Source of the DNA: Chitinophagaceae bacterium
GTDB taxonomy: Bacteria; Bacteroidota; Bacteroidia; Chitinophagales; Chitinophagaceae
Assembly: GCA_014879565.1 (NCBI GenBank)
Contig: JACSRW010000029.1
Span: 62,001-126,000, forward strand
DNA length: 64,000 bases
Direction of reading: 5' to 3'
The stretch's first letter is position 1, and every line of letters begins with the position of its first letter. A program made the position numbers and the translations under genes. Below, piece by piece: positions 15,931 through 24,736 of this stretch. The notes below the pieces were generated by a model. It saw only the letters and a program-made list of their open reading frames with translations. It made no database searches and was not told the DNA's origin.

Positions 15931-16676
15931 TGGGAGACAAACTGCATAAGACAAAGGGCATCGTGCTCAGAACGGTGAAATACGGGGAAACCAGCCTGGT
16001 GGTAACTGTGTTTACGGAACTTTTTGGGGTGCAGTCGTACCTGGTCAGCGGGGTACGCAGTACCTCCGCAAGAGGTGGAACAAAGGCGGTGTATTTTCAG
16101 CCGGCGGCTATCCTTGACCTGGTCGTGTATCACAATGAACTGAAACAACTCAACCGGATCAAAGAATACGGCTGGTCGCATATTTACCGGCATGTTTTCT
16201 CAGAAGTGCCCGCCAACGCGGTGGCCCTGTATATGATGGAACTTCTCAGCAAATGCCTGCGTCAACCGGAAACGAATACCGACCTTTTTCATTTTACCGA
16301 GGACTGCCTGCTGCATCTTGATAAAAGCAAAGGAACTGTACTGGCCAATCTTTCCCTGTTTTTTTCCCTGCATCTTCCTTATCATTTTGGATTCCGGATG
16401 ACAGATAATTACACGAAAGACCGCTGTTACCTGGATTTGCAGGAGGGTAGTTTTTCCGAAATACAGCCGGGGCATCCGTATTTCCTGGAAGAGAAGCAGG
16501 CCCTGGTGGCTTCCCGGTTACTGAAAGTAATGCAACCCGAAGAACTCGCCGATCTGGCACTGAATCATGATTTCCGCCGGTTATTATTACAGCAAATGGA
16601 AATCTATTATGCCCTGCACGTACCTGATTTTGGCACTTTGCGTACCCTTCCGGTCTTACGGGAAGTGCTCCGCTGA
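15930..16676 (+). CDS. recO: DNA repair protein RecO
   Basis: 248-residue RecO, which with RecF and RecR loads RecA on SSB-coated single-stranded DNA and anneals strands. The N-terminal OB fold is visible (HKTKGIVLRTVKYGETSLVVTVFTELFG and the strand YLVSGVRS). It is followed by the helical domain (AVALYMMELLSKCLRQPETN) and the C-terminal part with the DLQEGSF segment. The zinc-binding cysteines of some RecO proteins are not obvious. The ATG shares its A with the porZ TGA stop, so translation is probably coupled to porZ. The two functions are unrelated. Confidence 0.9.
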   Translation: MGDKLHKTKGIVLRTVKYGETSLVVTVFTELFGVQSYLVSGVRSTSARGGTKAVYFQPAAILDLVVYHNELKQLNRIKEYGWSHIYRHVFSEVPANAVALYMMELLSKCLRQPETNTDLFHFTEDCLLHLDKSKGTVLANLSLFFSLHLPYHFGFRMTDNYTKDRCYLDLQEGSFSEIQPGHPYFLEEKQALVASRLLKVMQPEELADLALNHDFRRLLLQQMEIYYALHVPDFGTLRTLPVLREVLR

Positions 16677-16679
16677 GGT

Positions 16680-17855
16680 TTACAATAAGCGTTCAGAACG
16701 GCTGTAATCATCCGCGATCAGACAGATACCCGGTTTTTTACCCTTTTCAAATGTACCGAGTTCATTTTCCCAGCGAAGGGCGGATGCCCCGGAGAAAGTG
16801 GCCCATTGTAAAATCGTCTCCTCCGGAATATCCGGAAAATGTTTCCGGATAGCGGCCATCTCACTGGTTATACTCAGCTGCCAGTTGCTGCTGTAACTGT
16901 CGGTGCCCAGGATGATCCGGCAACCATGTTTTTTCAGTTCGCGTACCGGGGGCACTTTATTTTCAATATAGAGGTTGGCATTGATACAAAGACAATAGAC
17001 CAGGCTGATCCCGTTGGCGGCCGCATACCTGTTGGCCCAGACGATATCTTCCTCCGGCATACTGGTATTATGTACCAGAAAGATGGTTTGTGCTTTGTTG
17101 AAGAAGGGTAATACGGAACGGATACTGCTCATCCCGGTTACCGGAAACGGAGATGCGGGTATGCCGAAAATGCGGAAGAAACGGAGATAATCACCCTGCC
17201 CGGTTCTATACAGTTCGTCTTCTGCCGGGTTTTCCTGGTTATGAAGGGAAATGATCTGTCCCGTTGTGGCTTCATTGATAAGCCGGAATACCTTTGGGGA
17301 AATACTGTAGGGGGCATGCGGTACAAGACTGGTGCGATGCGGTAGGGCAGAACCTTCCAGCGCTTTTTCAAGGCTGACAGCCACCTGCTGGTAATGCCGG
17401 AAATTTTCATCCGCTTTATCATCGGTAAAGCCCAGTACTTCCACAAAATTCTGCCAGTAAATCCGGCTTTTGCTCTTCACCGCGGCGGTGTCGGCCGTAT
17501 TGCCGATATCGCCCACTGCCACAATTCCGCCGGCTTCCATTTCTGCTTCCGCTTTCAGGATTTCCGCATCAATCACTTCCCTCGGGAAATCTCTTTTTGT
17601 AACTACGGAACAGAGAAATTCAATCAGGCCGGTATGCGGCGGAATCACATTTTTCAGGTGACTCAGTTCAAGGTGACAATGCCCGTTGATCAGTCCGGGA
17701 GCAAGGAGGCCTTCAAAATTTTCCACTTCAGTTCCCGCTTCCGCGGCGGGAATAATTGCTTCAATCCGGCCCGTTGTGTCGGTAACCAGTACATGCTCAT
17801 TCCAAAAACGGTTGCCATCGAAAAGCCGGCCGGCCCTGAACTTTCTGTATGCCAT
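16680..17855 (-). CDS. Amidohydrolase family protein (TatD/ATZ-TRZ-type deaminase-like)
   Basis: 391-residue metal-dependent hydrolase. The first metal ligands are in GHCHLELSH after the conserved PGLINGH, the substrate/metal histidines in VPHAPYSISP and SLHNQENPAEDE, and the catalytic aspartate in LGTDSYSSN. This is the order of the cytosine deaminase / S-adenosylhomocysteine deaminase / aminodeoxyfutalosine deaminase branch. I cannot separate these from sequence alone; nucleoside-type deamination is the best guess. The ATG at 17855 begins the typical small beta sandwich (YRKFRAGRLFDGNRFW); longer upstream reading is unlikely to be translated. It is divergent from prfA. Confidence 0.8.
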   Translation of the reverse strand: MAYRKFRAGRLFDGNRFWNEHVLVTDTTGRIEAIIPAAEAGTEVENFEGLLAPGLINGHCHLELSHLKNVIPPHTGLIEFLCSVVTKRDFPREVIDAEILKAEAEMEAGGIVAVGDIGNTADTAAVKSKSRIYWQNFVEVLGFTDDKADENFRHYQQVAVSLEKALEGSALPHRTSLVPHAPYSISPKVFRLINEATTGQIISLHNQENPAEDELYRTGQGDYLRFFRIFGIPASPFPVTGMSSIRSVLPFFNKAQTIFLVHNTSMPEEDIVWANRYAAANGISLVYCLCINANLYIENKVPPVRELKKHGCRIILGTDSYSSNWQLSITSEMAAIRKHFPDIPEETILQWATFSGASALRWENELGTFEKGKKPGICLIADDYSRSERLL

Positions 17856-17906
17856 GGCGTAAAATTCAGGAATCAGGATTCTAATTCCTAAAAAACATAT
17901 TCTTTT

Positions 17907-17914
17907 TACCTTTG
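17907..17914 (+). promoter_or_regulatory. -7 promoter box for prfA
   Basis: TACCTTTG matches TAnnTTTG. It is 34 bases before the prfA ATG, so the leader would be about 30 bases. Confidence 0.55.
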
Positions 17915-17948
17915 CAGCCCTTTCACCAAGCAGGGACGGCACACCTTT

Positions 17949-19013
17949 ATGTTAGACAGACTTGAAGCCATAAAAGCGCGTTTTGACCAGTTGGGTATTG
18001 CACTCACCAATCCGGAGATTGTGGGGAACAATAAACAATTTGCCGAAACCAGCAAAGAGTACCGCAGCCTGGAGAAGATTGTGACGGCCTACACTGAATA
18101 CAGAAAAATCCTGGAGGATATGGATTTTTACCGGGAGGCTCTTGAAGGCGGAGATGAGGAAATGCGGGAACTGGCCAAGGCGGAAGCGCCCCTGCTGGAA
18201 GAAAAAAAAGAAAAAGCGGAAGCTTATATCCGGCAACTGCTGATTCCGAAAGATCCGCAGGATGAAAAGAATGCCATCCTTGAAATCCGCGCCGGTACCG
18301 GTGGCGACGAGGCCAGTTTATTTGCCGGGGATCTGCTCCGGATGTATATGCGCTACTGCGAGCGGCGTGGCTGGAAAACAGCGGTACTCAGCGAAAATGA
18401 AGGTACCGTAGGCGGCTACAAGGAAGTGCAGCTCGAAGTAAGCGGGGAAGATGTGTATGGCACCCTGAAATTTGAAAGCGGGGTACACCGCGTTCAGCGG
18501 GTGCCCGATACCGAAGCATCCGGACGGGTACATACTTCTGCGGCCACCGTGGCGGTAATGCCGGAAGCGGAAGAAGTGGACTTTGAACTCAATCCAGCAG
18601 ATGTAAAGATGGAGACCGCCCGCAGCGGGGGCGCCGGAGGACAGAATGTAAACAAAGTGGAAACAAAGGTGATGCTGACGCATATTCCCACTGGTACCGT
18701 TGTGGTATGCCAGACAGAACGATCCCAGTTAGGCAACCGGGAGAAGGCCATGCAAATGCTGCGTACTAAATTGTATGAAGAGCAGGTGCGTAAACAGGAA
18801 GACGAAATTGCCCGGCACCGCAAGAGCCTGGTAAGCACCGGTGACCGCAGTGCTAAAATCCGCACCTATAATTTTCCCCAGGGCCGCGTAACAGATCATC
18901 GCATTGGTCTTACACTGTATAACCTGGATGCCGTACTGAACGGAGAAATACAGGAACTGATCGAAGCGCTGCAGTTTGCGGAAAACGCGGAAAAACTCAC
19001 CCGGCAGCAGTAA
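17949..19013 (+). CDS. prfA: Peptide chain release factor 1
   Basis: RF1 ends translation at UAA and UAG. The 354-residue product has the GGQ catalytic motif at residues 230-232 in [13 protein letters not shown] and the RF1-type codon-recognition tripeptide PDT at 186-188 ([14 protein letters not shown]), not the SPF of RF2. The N-terminal coiled domain, absent only in rescue factors, is present, so this is a full RF1. The downstream gene at 19110 follows by 96 bases. Confidence 0.95.
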   Translation: MLDRLEAIKARFDQLGIALTNPEIVGNNKQFAETSKEYRSLEKIVTAYTEYRKILEDMDFYREALEGGDEEMRELAKAEAPLLEEKKEKAEAYIRQLLIPKDPQDEKNAILEIRAGTGGDEASLFAGDLLRMYMRYCERRGWKTAVLSENEGTVGGYKEVQLEVSGEDVYGTLKFESGVHRVQRVPDTEASGRVHTSAATVAVMPEAEEVDFELNPADVKMETARSGGAGGQNVNKVETKVMLTHIPTGTVVVCQTERSQLGNREKAMQMLRTKLYEEQVRKQEDEIARHRKSLVSTGDRSAKIRTYNFPQGRVTDHRIGLTLYNLDAVLNGEIQELIEALQFAENAEKLTRQQ

Positions 19014-19109
19014 AGCCTTCGACGATCATGATAAATTAATTTTTTGCCTTGCTTTGCCCGGTGCAACTTTACAGGGTCTCTACATATTTTAACCTTTAAT
19101 CCCTGTAAC

Positions 19110-19718
19110 ATGTTAGATCAAATCCTTGACATTGTAAAGAATTTCAGCAAAGACACGGTGGTAGAAAATCCGGAAGTGCCAAATGAGTATAACCAGGATG
19201 TTATGGCCGATGCCACCAAAACAATTACCAGTGGTTTTCAAAATGTAATGGCCGGAGGCGGACTGCAGAATATCCTGGATCTTTTCCGGGGGCAGGGCGG
19301 AAATACTGGCGCAGGCGGTATGCTTCAGAATCCAATGGTTTCCATGATGGTCGGTCATTTTATCAGCAAACTGGTCGGCAAATACAATATGAGTCCTTCT
19401 TCCGCCAGTTCTGTGGCTAATAATCTTATTCCCAATGTGCTGAACAATATGATTACAGAAACCAACAATCCGCAGAATCCTGGTTTTACCCTGGACGGAT
19501 TGCTGGGTACACTTACCGGTGGTCAGTCAGGAGAAGGCTCCCCGCTGCAGGATATACTCTCCCGTTTCACCGGCGGAGAGACCCGGGAAAACAACGGGCA
19601 GGGAGGTGCTGACTTACAGGACCTTATCGGCAACTTCACTAAAAAAGCACAGGATAGTTTCCAGTCTTCAGGAGGCGGCGGACTGATGGATATGATAAAA
19701 GGATTTCTCTCCCGCTAA
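19110..19718 (+). CDS. YidB/DUF937-like protein
   Basis: 202-residue protein rich in glycine, asparagine and methionine: a helical N-terminal region (MLDQILDIVKNFSK), then glycine-rich helical segments such as NVMAGGGLQNILDLFRG and MVGHFISKLVGKYNMSPSSA, ending in GGGGLMDMIKGFLSR. The repeated helix-glycine pattern resembles the DUF937/YidB family, whose function is unknown. No signal peptide or clear membrane segment is seen. The start at 19110 (ATGTTAGATC) is preferred over upstream codons because the family-like sequence begins there. Family assignment is moderate. Confidence 0.6.
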   Translation: MLDQILDIVKNFSKDTVVENPEVPNEYNQDVMADATKTITSGFQNVMAGGGLQNILDLFRGQGGNTGAGGMLQNPMVSMMVGHFISKLVGKYNMSPSSASSVANNLIPNVLNNMITETNNPQNPGFTLDGLLGTLTGGQSGEGSPLQDILSRFTGGETRENNGQGGADLQDLIGNFTKKAQDSFQSSGGGGLMDMIKGFLSR

Positions 19719-19982
19719 GCGAAAGTTGTTTTTTGGCATGAAATTTTAATGAGAAAAGATGGAGGCGGATCGGTTGTTGTTCTGTGTCACCTGATTGTCA
19801 GATGTTTTTTTAAGTCAGGAAAGGCAGAACTAACAAGTGTTAAATGCTGTTATGTAATGAAGGCGTTTTCAGCATCGTATAAACAGCAGCAGCCAGAAAG
19901 CGCTTTTACGGGAGATGAATCGGAAATTCTGCTGCAGGTTCTTTTAATCTTTCGTTAACAGCAATATTCATACTATAGTCAG
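19719..19982. other. Intergenic stretch without a convincing gene
   Basis: A 69-codon frame at 19749-19958 lacks any recognisable domain and has a poor composition, so I do not call it. The DNA contains minor inverted words (CCTGA near 19790 with TCAGG near 19816; CAGCAGCAG near 19886 with CTGCTGCAG near 19930). It may be 3' UTR of the preceding gene. Confidence 0.4.
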
Positions 19983-19990
19983 TAATTTTG
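19983..19990 (+). promoter_or_regulatory. -7 promoter box in front of a possible small RNA
   Basis: TAATTTTG is an exact TAnnTTTG match in a gene-free stretch on the plus strand. The next plus-strand start codon of a real gene is more than 1 kb away, but a strong terminator lies about 70-100 bases downstream. Confidence 0.4.
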
Positions 19991-19995
19991 CGTTA

Positions 19996-20088
19996 TAGAA
20001 TTGCAGATCTTATTTAAAAGCAGTCAATTTTCTCATAAGCAGTTAGTTTTGGTTGCGACCCCTGTTTCCACAGGGGTCTATTTTTTTA
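19996..20088 (+). ncRNA. Candidate small RNA of about 90 nt
   Basis: The stretch between the -7 box at 19983 and the terminator hairpin at 20057-20078 would give a transcript of roughly 90 nt. It encodes no plausible peptide. The 3' hairpin with U-rich tail is typical of bacterial small RNAs. I do not recognise an Rfam family. It overlaps the 3' end of the VanZ gene on the other strand by about ten bases, so it could also be an antisense 3' UTR. Confidence 0.35.
20057..20088 (+). terminator. Intrinsic terminator, plus strand
   Basis: A 9-bp perfect stem (GACCCCTGT at 20057-20065 with ACAGGGGTC at 20070-20078) and a 4-base loop are followed by TATTTTTTTATA. The T run exists only on the plus strand, so a plus-strand transcript ends here, although no plus-strand gene ends within 330 bases. 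Confidence 0.75.
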
Positions 20089-20461
20089 TATAGACCCTTC
20101 TGCTGAAAAAATAACCCAGGATAGCTCCGGCCAGGTCTGCCAGAATATCTCCACCGTCAAAGGAACGGTTCGTCACCCAATACTTTTGTACAAATTCCAT
20201 CCCTGTTCCGTAAATGGCTGATAGAATGGCGAGTAGCAGGAAAACTGCCGGCAATCTGGATGCTGCTGTATGGCTGCGTTTAAAACCCCAGGACCAAATA
20301 ACCACAAAGGCGGCAAAGAGACCAATATGCACCCATTTGTCAAACCAGATCTTATCCAGCCAGTCTTCTTCCGGAAAGGCAGAACCGGGCAGGGTAAGCA
20401 ATACCGCTACCAGCAGGGTCCAGAAAATCCCCGGAAGAAATGAGGTCCATTCCTTTTTCAC
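20078..20461 (-). CDS. VanZ family membrane protein
   Basis: 127-residue inner-membrane protein with four predicted helices. The VanZ-like pattern is present: DKWVHIGLFAAFVVIW after the first helix pair, then YGTGMEFVQKYWVTNRSFDGGDILADLAGAILGYF, with the conserved E, Q, R and D-x-x-A-D-x-x-G positions. VanZ homologues affect teicoplanin tolerance in some Gram-positives, but in Bacteroidota their role is unknown. It follows gcvH by 33 bases on the same strand and is probably co-transcribed. Its stop lies in the base of the plus-strand terminator hairpin. Confidence 0.85.
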   Translation of the reverse strand: MKKEWTSFLPGIFWTLLVAVLLTLPGSAFPEEDWLDKIWFDKWVHIGLFAAFVVIWSWGFKRSHTAASRLPAVFLLLAILSAIYGTGMEFVQKYWVTNRSFDGGDILADLAGAILGYFFSRRVYIKK

Positions 20462-20494
20462 GTACTTGATTGCTGTAATTGTTGGATAACCGGA

Positions 20495-20872
20495 TCAGCC
20501 GACCATTGATTCATAGGCTGCTGCATCCAGCAGGGAATCAATCGCTGCGGGATCACTGACAGTCATTTTCACCATCCAGCCTTCCCCGTACGGGTCGGAG
20601 TTGACCAGTTCAGGTGCACCGGAAAGGGCGGGGTTAAGTTCTGTTATCGTACCGGCAACGGGCAGAAAGAGGTCGGATACGGTTTTTACCGCTTCCACCG
20701 TTCCAAAAACAGCGCCGGCTTCCAGTGTTTTGCCTATCGTATCCACTTCCACGTATACGATGTCACCCAGCTCACGTTGGGCATATTCAGTAATGCCGAT
20801 AACAGCTGTATCGCCTTCCAGCCTGATCCATTCATGGTCTTTTGTGTAGCGGAGATGTGCAGGGTAACTCAT
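20495..20872 (-). CDS. gcvH: Glycine cleavage system H protein
   Basis: 125-residue GcvH, which carries the lipoyl arm that shuttles the aminomethyl group among the P, T and L proteins of glycine cleavage. The lipoylated lysine is K63 in [11 protein letters not shown]. The opening ([22 protein letters not shown]) and C-terminal GEGWMVKM are typical. The ATG at 20872 is chosen over an in-frame codon at 20893 because the latter lies inside the -7 box and adds unconserved residues. No other glycine-cleavage genes are nearby. Confidence 0.95.
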   Translation of the reverse strand: MSYPAHLRYTKDHEWIRLEGDTAVIGITEYAQRELGDIVYVEVDTIGKTLEAGAVFGTVEAVKTVSDLFLPVAGTITELNPALSGAPELVNSDPYGEGWMVKMTVSDPAAIDSLLDAAAYESMVG

Positions 20873-20890
20873 ATTCAGTGGTTTTGCCTG

Positions 20891-20898
20891 CAAACCTA
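20891..20898 (-). promoter_or_regulatory. -7 promoter box for gcvH
   Basis: On the minus strand this reads TAGGTTTG, an exact TAnnTTTG match, 18 bases before the ATG at 20872. It also decides the gcvH start. Confidence 0.55.
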
Positions 20899-21027
20899 AG
20901 GGAAATCAATGATATGTAGCAGTAGTGGCGGCACCCGCATCTACTTTTTTACCGGAAAAAATCAACCGTTCAGCCGCTGATTTATGCCATTGGTCGGAAA
21001 GACTTTTCCGGGGGGATAAGACATTGA

Positions 21028-21035
21028 TATCTTTG
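21028..21035 (+). promoter_or_regulatory. -7 promoter box for the outer-membrane receptor
   Basis: TATCTTTG, an exact -7 box, is 28 bases before the ATG at 21064. CTTTTCC near 21003 lies about 20 bases upstream in the -33 position but lacks a clear TTG. Confidence 0.55.
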
Positions 21036-21063
21036 CTCCCGCATTAAACAAAAACCATTAATA

Positions 21064-23520
21064 ATGAGAAAGTTAATTTTGATTTTCTGGGCATTTTCCG
21101 CCTTATCCCTTTCCGCTAAGGCCCAGCAAATCACCGGTGTGGTAAAAGATGAGCAGGGTAAAGGGCTGGACCGCACCACCGTATCCCTTCTGCGCGCGAA
21201 AGATTCCAGTGTTGCCCGCCTTAACGTAACCGATAAGGAAGGACGTTTTTCCATTCAGGCTACGGGCGGAAAATACCTCATCAGTGCCTCCCATATCGGC
21301 TATACTTCCTGGATCTCGGCTCCCTTTGAACTGACGGCCGACAAGGAAATGCCGGTCATTCAGCTGCAGAAAAGCAGTAACCAGTTACAGGGTGTTACTA
21401 TTACTGCGCAAAAGCCCATTATTGAAGTCAGAGCGGATAAAACAATCCTGAATGTGGAAGGCACGATCAATGCTGTTGGCAATGACGCGCTGGAACTTTT
21501 GCGCCGCAGTCCCAGTGTGATGGTGGATAAAGACGATAATATCAGCCTGGCCGGTAAAAACGGGGTACAGGTATATATTGATGGTAAACCAACCCCGCTG
21601 GCAGGAGCCGATCTGGCCAATTATCTCAAGAGCATGCAATCGGCGCAGATTGAATCCATTGAAATTATCACAAATCCTTCTGCCAAATACGAGGCAGCCG
21701 GCAATGCAGGTATCATCAATATCCGGCTGAAGAAGAATAAAACTTTTGGCACTAATGGCTCGGTGAACGGCAACTATACACAGGGAACCTACGCCAAACT
21801 GAACGGGGGACTGAATCTCAATCACCGCAATAAAAAGGTCAATGTCTTCGGGAACTACAACTATAATAACGGGAAGTTTTTGATGCAGATGAACTCCGAC
21901 CGCCGCCAGTTCGATACCTTATTTACCCAGCGGAACCGGATGCTTTTTAAGAACAATACACACAGTTATAAAGCCGGACTTGATTATTTTGCCAGCAAAA
22001 ACAGCACAATCGGCGTGGTGGTGAACGGTAATATTGCGAACAATGATTTTAATACTTCCGGGCCGATGCAGTTTGTATATATCCCCACCGGGCAGACAGA
22101 CCGGGTGCTCCGGGCTTCCAATCACAATGATATGGAGCGGGATAACCTGAACGCCAATCTCAATTACCGGTATGCTGTTGCCGGTGGCAGCGAACTTAAC
22201 CTGGATGCCGATTATGGATTTTTCCGGATCCGCTCCAACCAGCTGCAGCCAAATTATTATTACCTGGCAGACGGGGTAACAGAAACCAGCCGGGCGATTT
22301 ATAATATGATTGCCCCCACCGATATTGACCTGTATTCTTTTAAGGCCGACTATGAAACCAATTACAAAGGCGGCCGGCTGGGTATAGGCGGAAAAATTGG
22401 TTTTGTCAATACGGATAACGATTTTCAGCGTTATGATGTATTCAATTCCGGAAAAGTGCTGGATACCCTGAAAAGCAACCGCTTTAAGTACAAGGAAAAT
22501 ATTAACGCGGTTTATGTGAACTATAACCGGGCGTTTAAAAAAGGATTTATGATACAGGCCGGACTGCGGATGGAGAATACAGACGCAAATGGTAACTCCA
22601 CCGGGTTCAAACAAAACGGTACACAGATGGTGCCCTATGATTCCACCTTTAACCGGAATTATACCAATCTCTTTCCCAGTGCCGCCATTACTTTTAATAA
22701 AAATCCGATGAAGCAGTGGACATTCTCCTACAGCCGCCGGATTGACCGGCCTGCTTACCAGGACCTGAACCCCTTTGAATTCAAACTGAACGAGTATTCA
22801 TTTATGAAAGGGAATACCCGGCTGCAGCCGCAGTATACCAACAGTTTTGATATTACCCATGTCTACAAATACCGGTTGACCACCAAACTGACCTACAGCC
22901 ATGTGAAAGATATTTTTGCGCAGATCCCCGATACCATCGACAAGACCAAGAGTTTCCTCACCAAAAGAAACCTCGCTACGCAGGATGTAGTGGCTTTGAA
23001 TATCAGTTATCCCTTCCAGTACAAATGGTATAGCTTCTTTGCCTCGCTGAACTCCAATTTCTCTCATTATGTAGCGGATTTTGGCGGAGGTGACCGGAAA
23101 GTGAACCAGGAAGTGTTCTCCATGACGTATTTTATGCAAAATACCTTCAACCTGGGCAAGGGCTGGACCGGTGAACTGAGCCTGCTGTATATATCTCCTT
23201 CTGTGTGGCAGGGACTGATCCGTTCAGACGCGATGGGTAATGTGGATGCGGGTTTACAGAAACAGGTCTTCAAGGGCAAAGGTACCATTAAGGTGGCCGT
23301 TAGCGATATTTTCAAAACAATGAAATGGGGAGGGAATACTGATTTTGCCGGAGCGTACAGCCGTTTCAGCGGAAGAGGCGAGATGCCGCAGTTCAAACTC
23401 AATTTCAATTACCGTTTCGGCAACAGCCAGGTAAAAGCAGCCCGTCAGCGCAAATCCGGAATTGACGACGAGAAAAAACGTGCCGAAGGCGGCGGACAAC
23501 AGGGAGGAATGGGGCAGTAG
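21064..23520 (+). CDS. Outer-membrane beta-barrel receptor with carboxypeptidase-like N domain
   Basis: 818-residue TonB-receptor-like outer-membrane protein: signal peptide (ending LSAKAQ), carboxypeptidase-regulatory-like domain (residues 22-105, ITGVVKDEQGKGLDRTTVSLL), a plug segment (VTITAQKPIIEVRADKTILNVE ... GVQVYIDGKPTPL ... IESIEIITNPSAKYEAAGNAGIINI) and an OMP_b-brl_3-type barrel. The last real strand (FKLNFNYRFG) is followed by a charged glycine/glutamine tail (KAARQRKSGIDDEKKRAEGGGQQ) after the normal barrel end, which is unusual. There is no SusD partner. Substrate unknown; in Bacteroidota such receptors often serve siderophores or peptides. Confidence 0.9.
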   Translation: MRKLILIFWAFSALSLSAKAQQITGVVKDEQGKGLDRTTVSLLRAKDSSVARLNVTDKEGRFSIQATGGKYLISASHIGYTSWISAPFELTADKEMPVIQLQKSSNQLQGVTITAQKPIIEVRADKTILNVEGTINAVGNDALELLRRSPSVMVDKDDNISLAGKNGVQVYIDGKPTPLAGADLANYLKSMQSAQIESIEIITNPSAKYEAAGNAGIINIRLKKNKTFGTNGSVNGNYTQGTYAKLNGGLNLNHRNKKVNVFGNYNYNNGKFLMQMNSDRRQFDTLFTQRNRMLFKNNTHSYKAGLDYFASKNSTIGVVVNGNIANNDFNTSGPMQFVYIPTGQTDRVLRASNHNDMERDNLNANLNYRYAVAGGSELNLDADYGFFRIRSNQLQPNYYYLADGVTETSRAIYNMIAPTDIDLYSFKADYETNYKGGRLGIGGKIGFVNTDNDFQRYDVFNSGKVLDTLKSNRFKYKENINAVYVNYNRAFKKGFMIQAGLRMENTDANGNSTGFKQNGTQMVPYDSTFNRNYTNLFPSAAITFNKNPMKQWTFSYSRRIDRPAYQDLNPFEFKLNEYSFMKGNTRLQPQYTNSFDITHVYKYRLTTKLTYSHVKDIFAQIPDTIDKTKSFLTKRNLATQDVVALNISYPFQYKWYSFFASLNSNFSHYVADFGGGDRKVNQEVFSMTYFMQNTFNLGKGWTGELSLLYISPSVWQGLIRSDAMGNVDAGLQKQVFKGKGTIKVAVSDIFKTMKWGGNTDFAGAYSRFSGRGEMPQFKLNFNYRFGNSQVKAARQRKSGIDDEKKRAEGGGQQGGMGQ

Positions 23521-23539
23521 ATAGTCTGTGGAGTCGATA

Positions 23540-23570
23540 GTTAGTAGTTAGCAGCCTGCTAACTACTAAC
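23540..23570. terminator. Hairpin between convergent genes
   Basis: A perfect 14-bp stem (GTTAGTAGTTAGCA at 23540-23553 with TGCTAACTACTAAC at 23557-23570) and a 3-base loop. It has no T run, so terminator function is uncertain. The same words recur near 33424-33452. Confidence 0.5.
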
Positions 23571-23576
23571 TGCTGA

Positions 23577-24272
23577 CTAATAGCTCTTTCGGCGGATAAG
23601 TGTCGCCTTTACAATAACCACATTCTCCATGGGCCGGTCGCGGTCAACACTCTTGCTGGTGGGTACCGCGGAGATCCTGTCAATTACATCCAGGCCTTTG
23701 ACCACTTCCCCGAAAACGGTGTAGTTCTGGTCAAGATGAGGTACCCCTCCCAATGTTTTATATACTTCCCGCTGTGAAGCGGGAATTTTTCTTTTCAGCC
23801 GGAAGGTTTCCACGGAGTCCAGCCCGGCATCAGTAAATACTTTTCCCTGGGTAAGATAAAACTGACAACCGCTGCTGGCTTTTTCCGGATTATTGTCACG
23901 GGCTGCCGCTATCACACCTTTTTTATGAAAGAGACCGGGCCTGAATTCAGCCGGAACCCGGTAACCGGGTCCGCCGCTGCCCAGGGGCTGACCGGGGATG
24001 GCTTTTTTACTGTCGGGATCACCAGCCTGGATCATAAAGTTTTGAATGACCCGGTGGAAAAGAACACTGTCGTAAAATTTTTGCTTTACCAGTTTCAGGA
24101 AATTATCGCGGTGTAGGGGTGTGCTGTCGGACAGACGGATAACTATATTTCCCATACTGGTTTGCAGCAGTACATCTTTTTTCCTGTCTTTTTTCCGGAT
24201 AAGGGTATCCCGCTGGCTGAATGCAGTTATAACCAGGGAAGAAAATACTAAAAAGGCGAAGATTTTTTTCAT
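23577..24272 (-). CDS. Cyclophilin-type peptidyl-prolyl cis-trans isomerase, exported
   Basis: 231-residue PPIase with a signal peptide (MKKIFAFLVFSSLVITAFS), so it acts in the periplasm on folding of exported proteins. The cyclophilin core is clear: VLLQTSMGNIVIRL, HRDNFLKLV, the catalytic FHRVIQNFMIQAGDP, SSGCQFYLT and FGEVVKGLDVIDRI. An insertion around residues 157-175 (DSVETFRLKRKIPASQREVYK) lengthens the usual loop. It sits 15 bases after the small gene at 24288-24632 and is probably in the same transcript. Confidence 0.92.
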   Translation of the reverse strand: MKKIFAFLVFSSLVITAFSQRDTLIRKKDRKKDVLLQTSMGNIVIRLSDSTPLHRDNFLKLVKQKFYDSVLFHRVIQNFMIQAGDPDSKKAIPGQPLGSGGPGYRVPAEFRPGLFHKKGVIAAARDNNPEKASSGCQFYLTQGKVFTDAGLDSVETFRLKRKIPASQREVYKTLGGVPHLDQNYTVFGEVVKGLDVIDRISAVPTSKSVDRDRPMENVVIVKATLIRRKSY

Positions 24273-24287
24273 AACTGAGATCCTTGG

Positions 24288-24632
24288 TTAAAATCCGTTT
24301 TGTTCAAAATAGAGCAGCACATGGTCTTTCAGGAAGTTTTCCTGTTCCGCGGCATTCATGACGGGCATGGGCTTGAGTTGCCGGTAATGGGGCCAGCCGT
24401 CTTCGTCTACTGTTTCCATTTCATAATAACCGCTGGAGGAGAGCAGGGTGCAGACCGCCACATGCATCAGGTCCTGTTTTTGTTCCTTGGTAAAATCGGT
24501 TCGGATATCGCCCAGTTCCTGTACCCCGATCAGGAACAGGATGGATTCCAGATCCGGTTTTTTCCCGAATCGCTCCACCAGTTTTGCTTCCAGGTTCCAC
24601 CAGCGTTGTTGCAGGTCATCTTTCATATCCAT
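24288..24632 (-). CDS. Conserved hypothetical protein, 114 aa
   Basis: Small acidic cytoplasmic protein without signal or membrane segment, predicted largely helical (LQQRWWNLEAKLVERFG, ESILFLIGVQELGD, KQDLMHVAVCTLLSSSGYYE). A short sheet-like segment DGWPHYRQLKPMPVM follows, then a final helix. I do not recognise a named family. The motif VAVCTLL and the tryptophan-rich first helix look conserved rather than random. The first ATG at 24632 is four bases from a perfect -7 box, so the mRNA may be leaderless; an alternative ATG two codons later would have a leader of about five bases. Probably co-transcribed with the cyclophilin. Confidence 0.75.
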   Translation of the reverse strand: MDMKDDLQQRWWNLEAKLVERFGKKPDLESILFLIGVQELGDIRTDFTKEQKQDLMHVAVCTLLSSSGYYEMETVDEDGWPHYRQLKPMPVMNAAEQENFLKDHVLLYFEQNGF

Positions 24633-24636
24633 CCGG

Positions 24637-24644
24637 CAAAGATA
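24637..24644 (-). promoter_or_regulatory. -7 promoter box for the 24288-24632 gene
   Basis: Minus-strand TATCTTTG, identical to the serS box at 24713-24720 on the other strand, ends four bases before the ATG. Confidence 0.6.
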
Positions 24645-24712
24645 ATGCGGCAGCGGCGGCCGGCTGTGCTAAAATCAGCCGGCTGGTCAGGGTACGATAC
24701 AGCCGCAGCGGT

Positions 24713-24720
24713 TATCTTTG
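24713..24720 (+). promoter_or_regulatory. -7 promoter box for serS
   Basis: TATCTTTG lies 16 bases before the serS ATG at 24737. It and the box at 24637-24644 are divergent and separated by 68 bases. Confidence 0.6.
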
Positions 24721-24736
24721 CGCAAAACAGCGAACG

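Noticed and set aside
19749-19958. Plus-strand frame of 69 codons
   Set aside because: No recognisable domain, odd cysteine and serine composition and no promoter box close by; it is more likely part of a 3' UTR.
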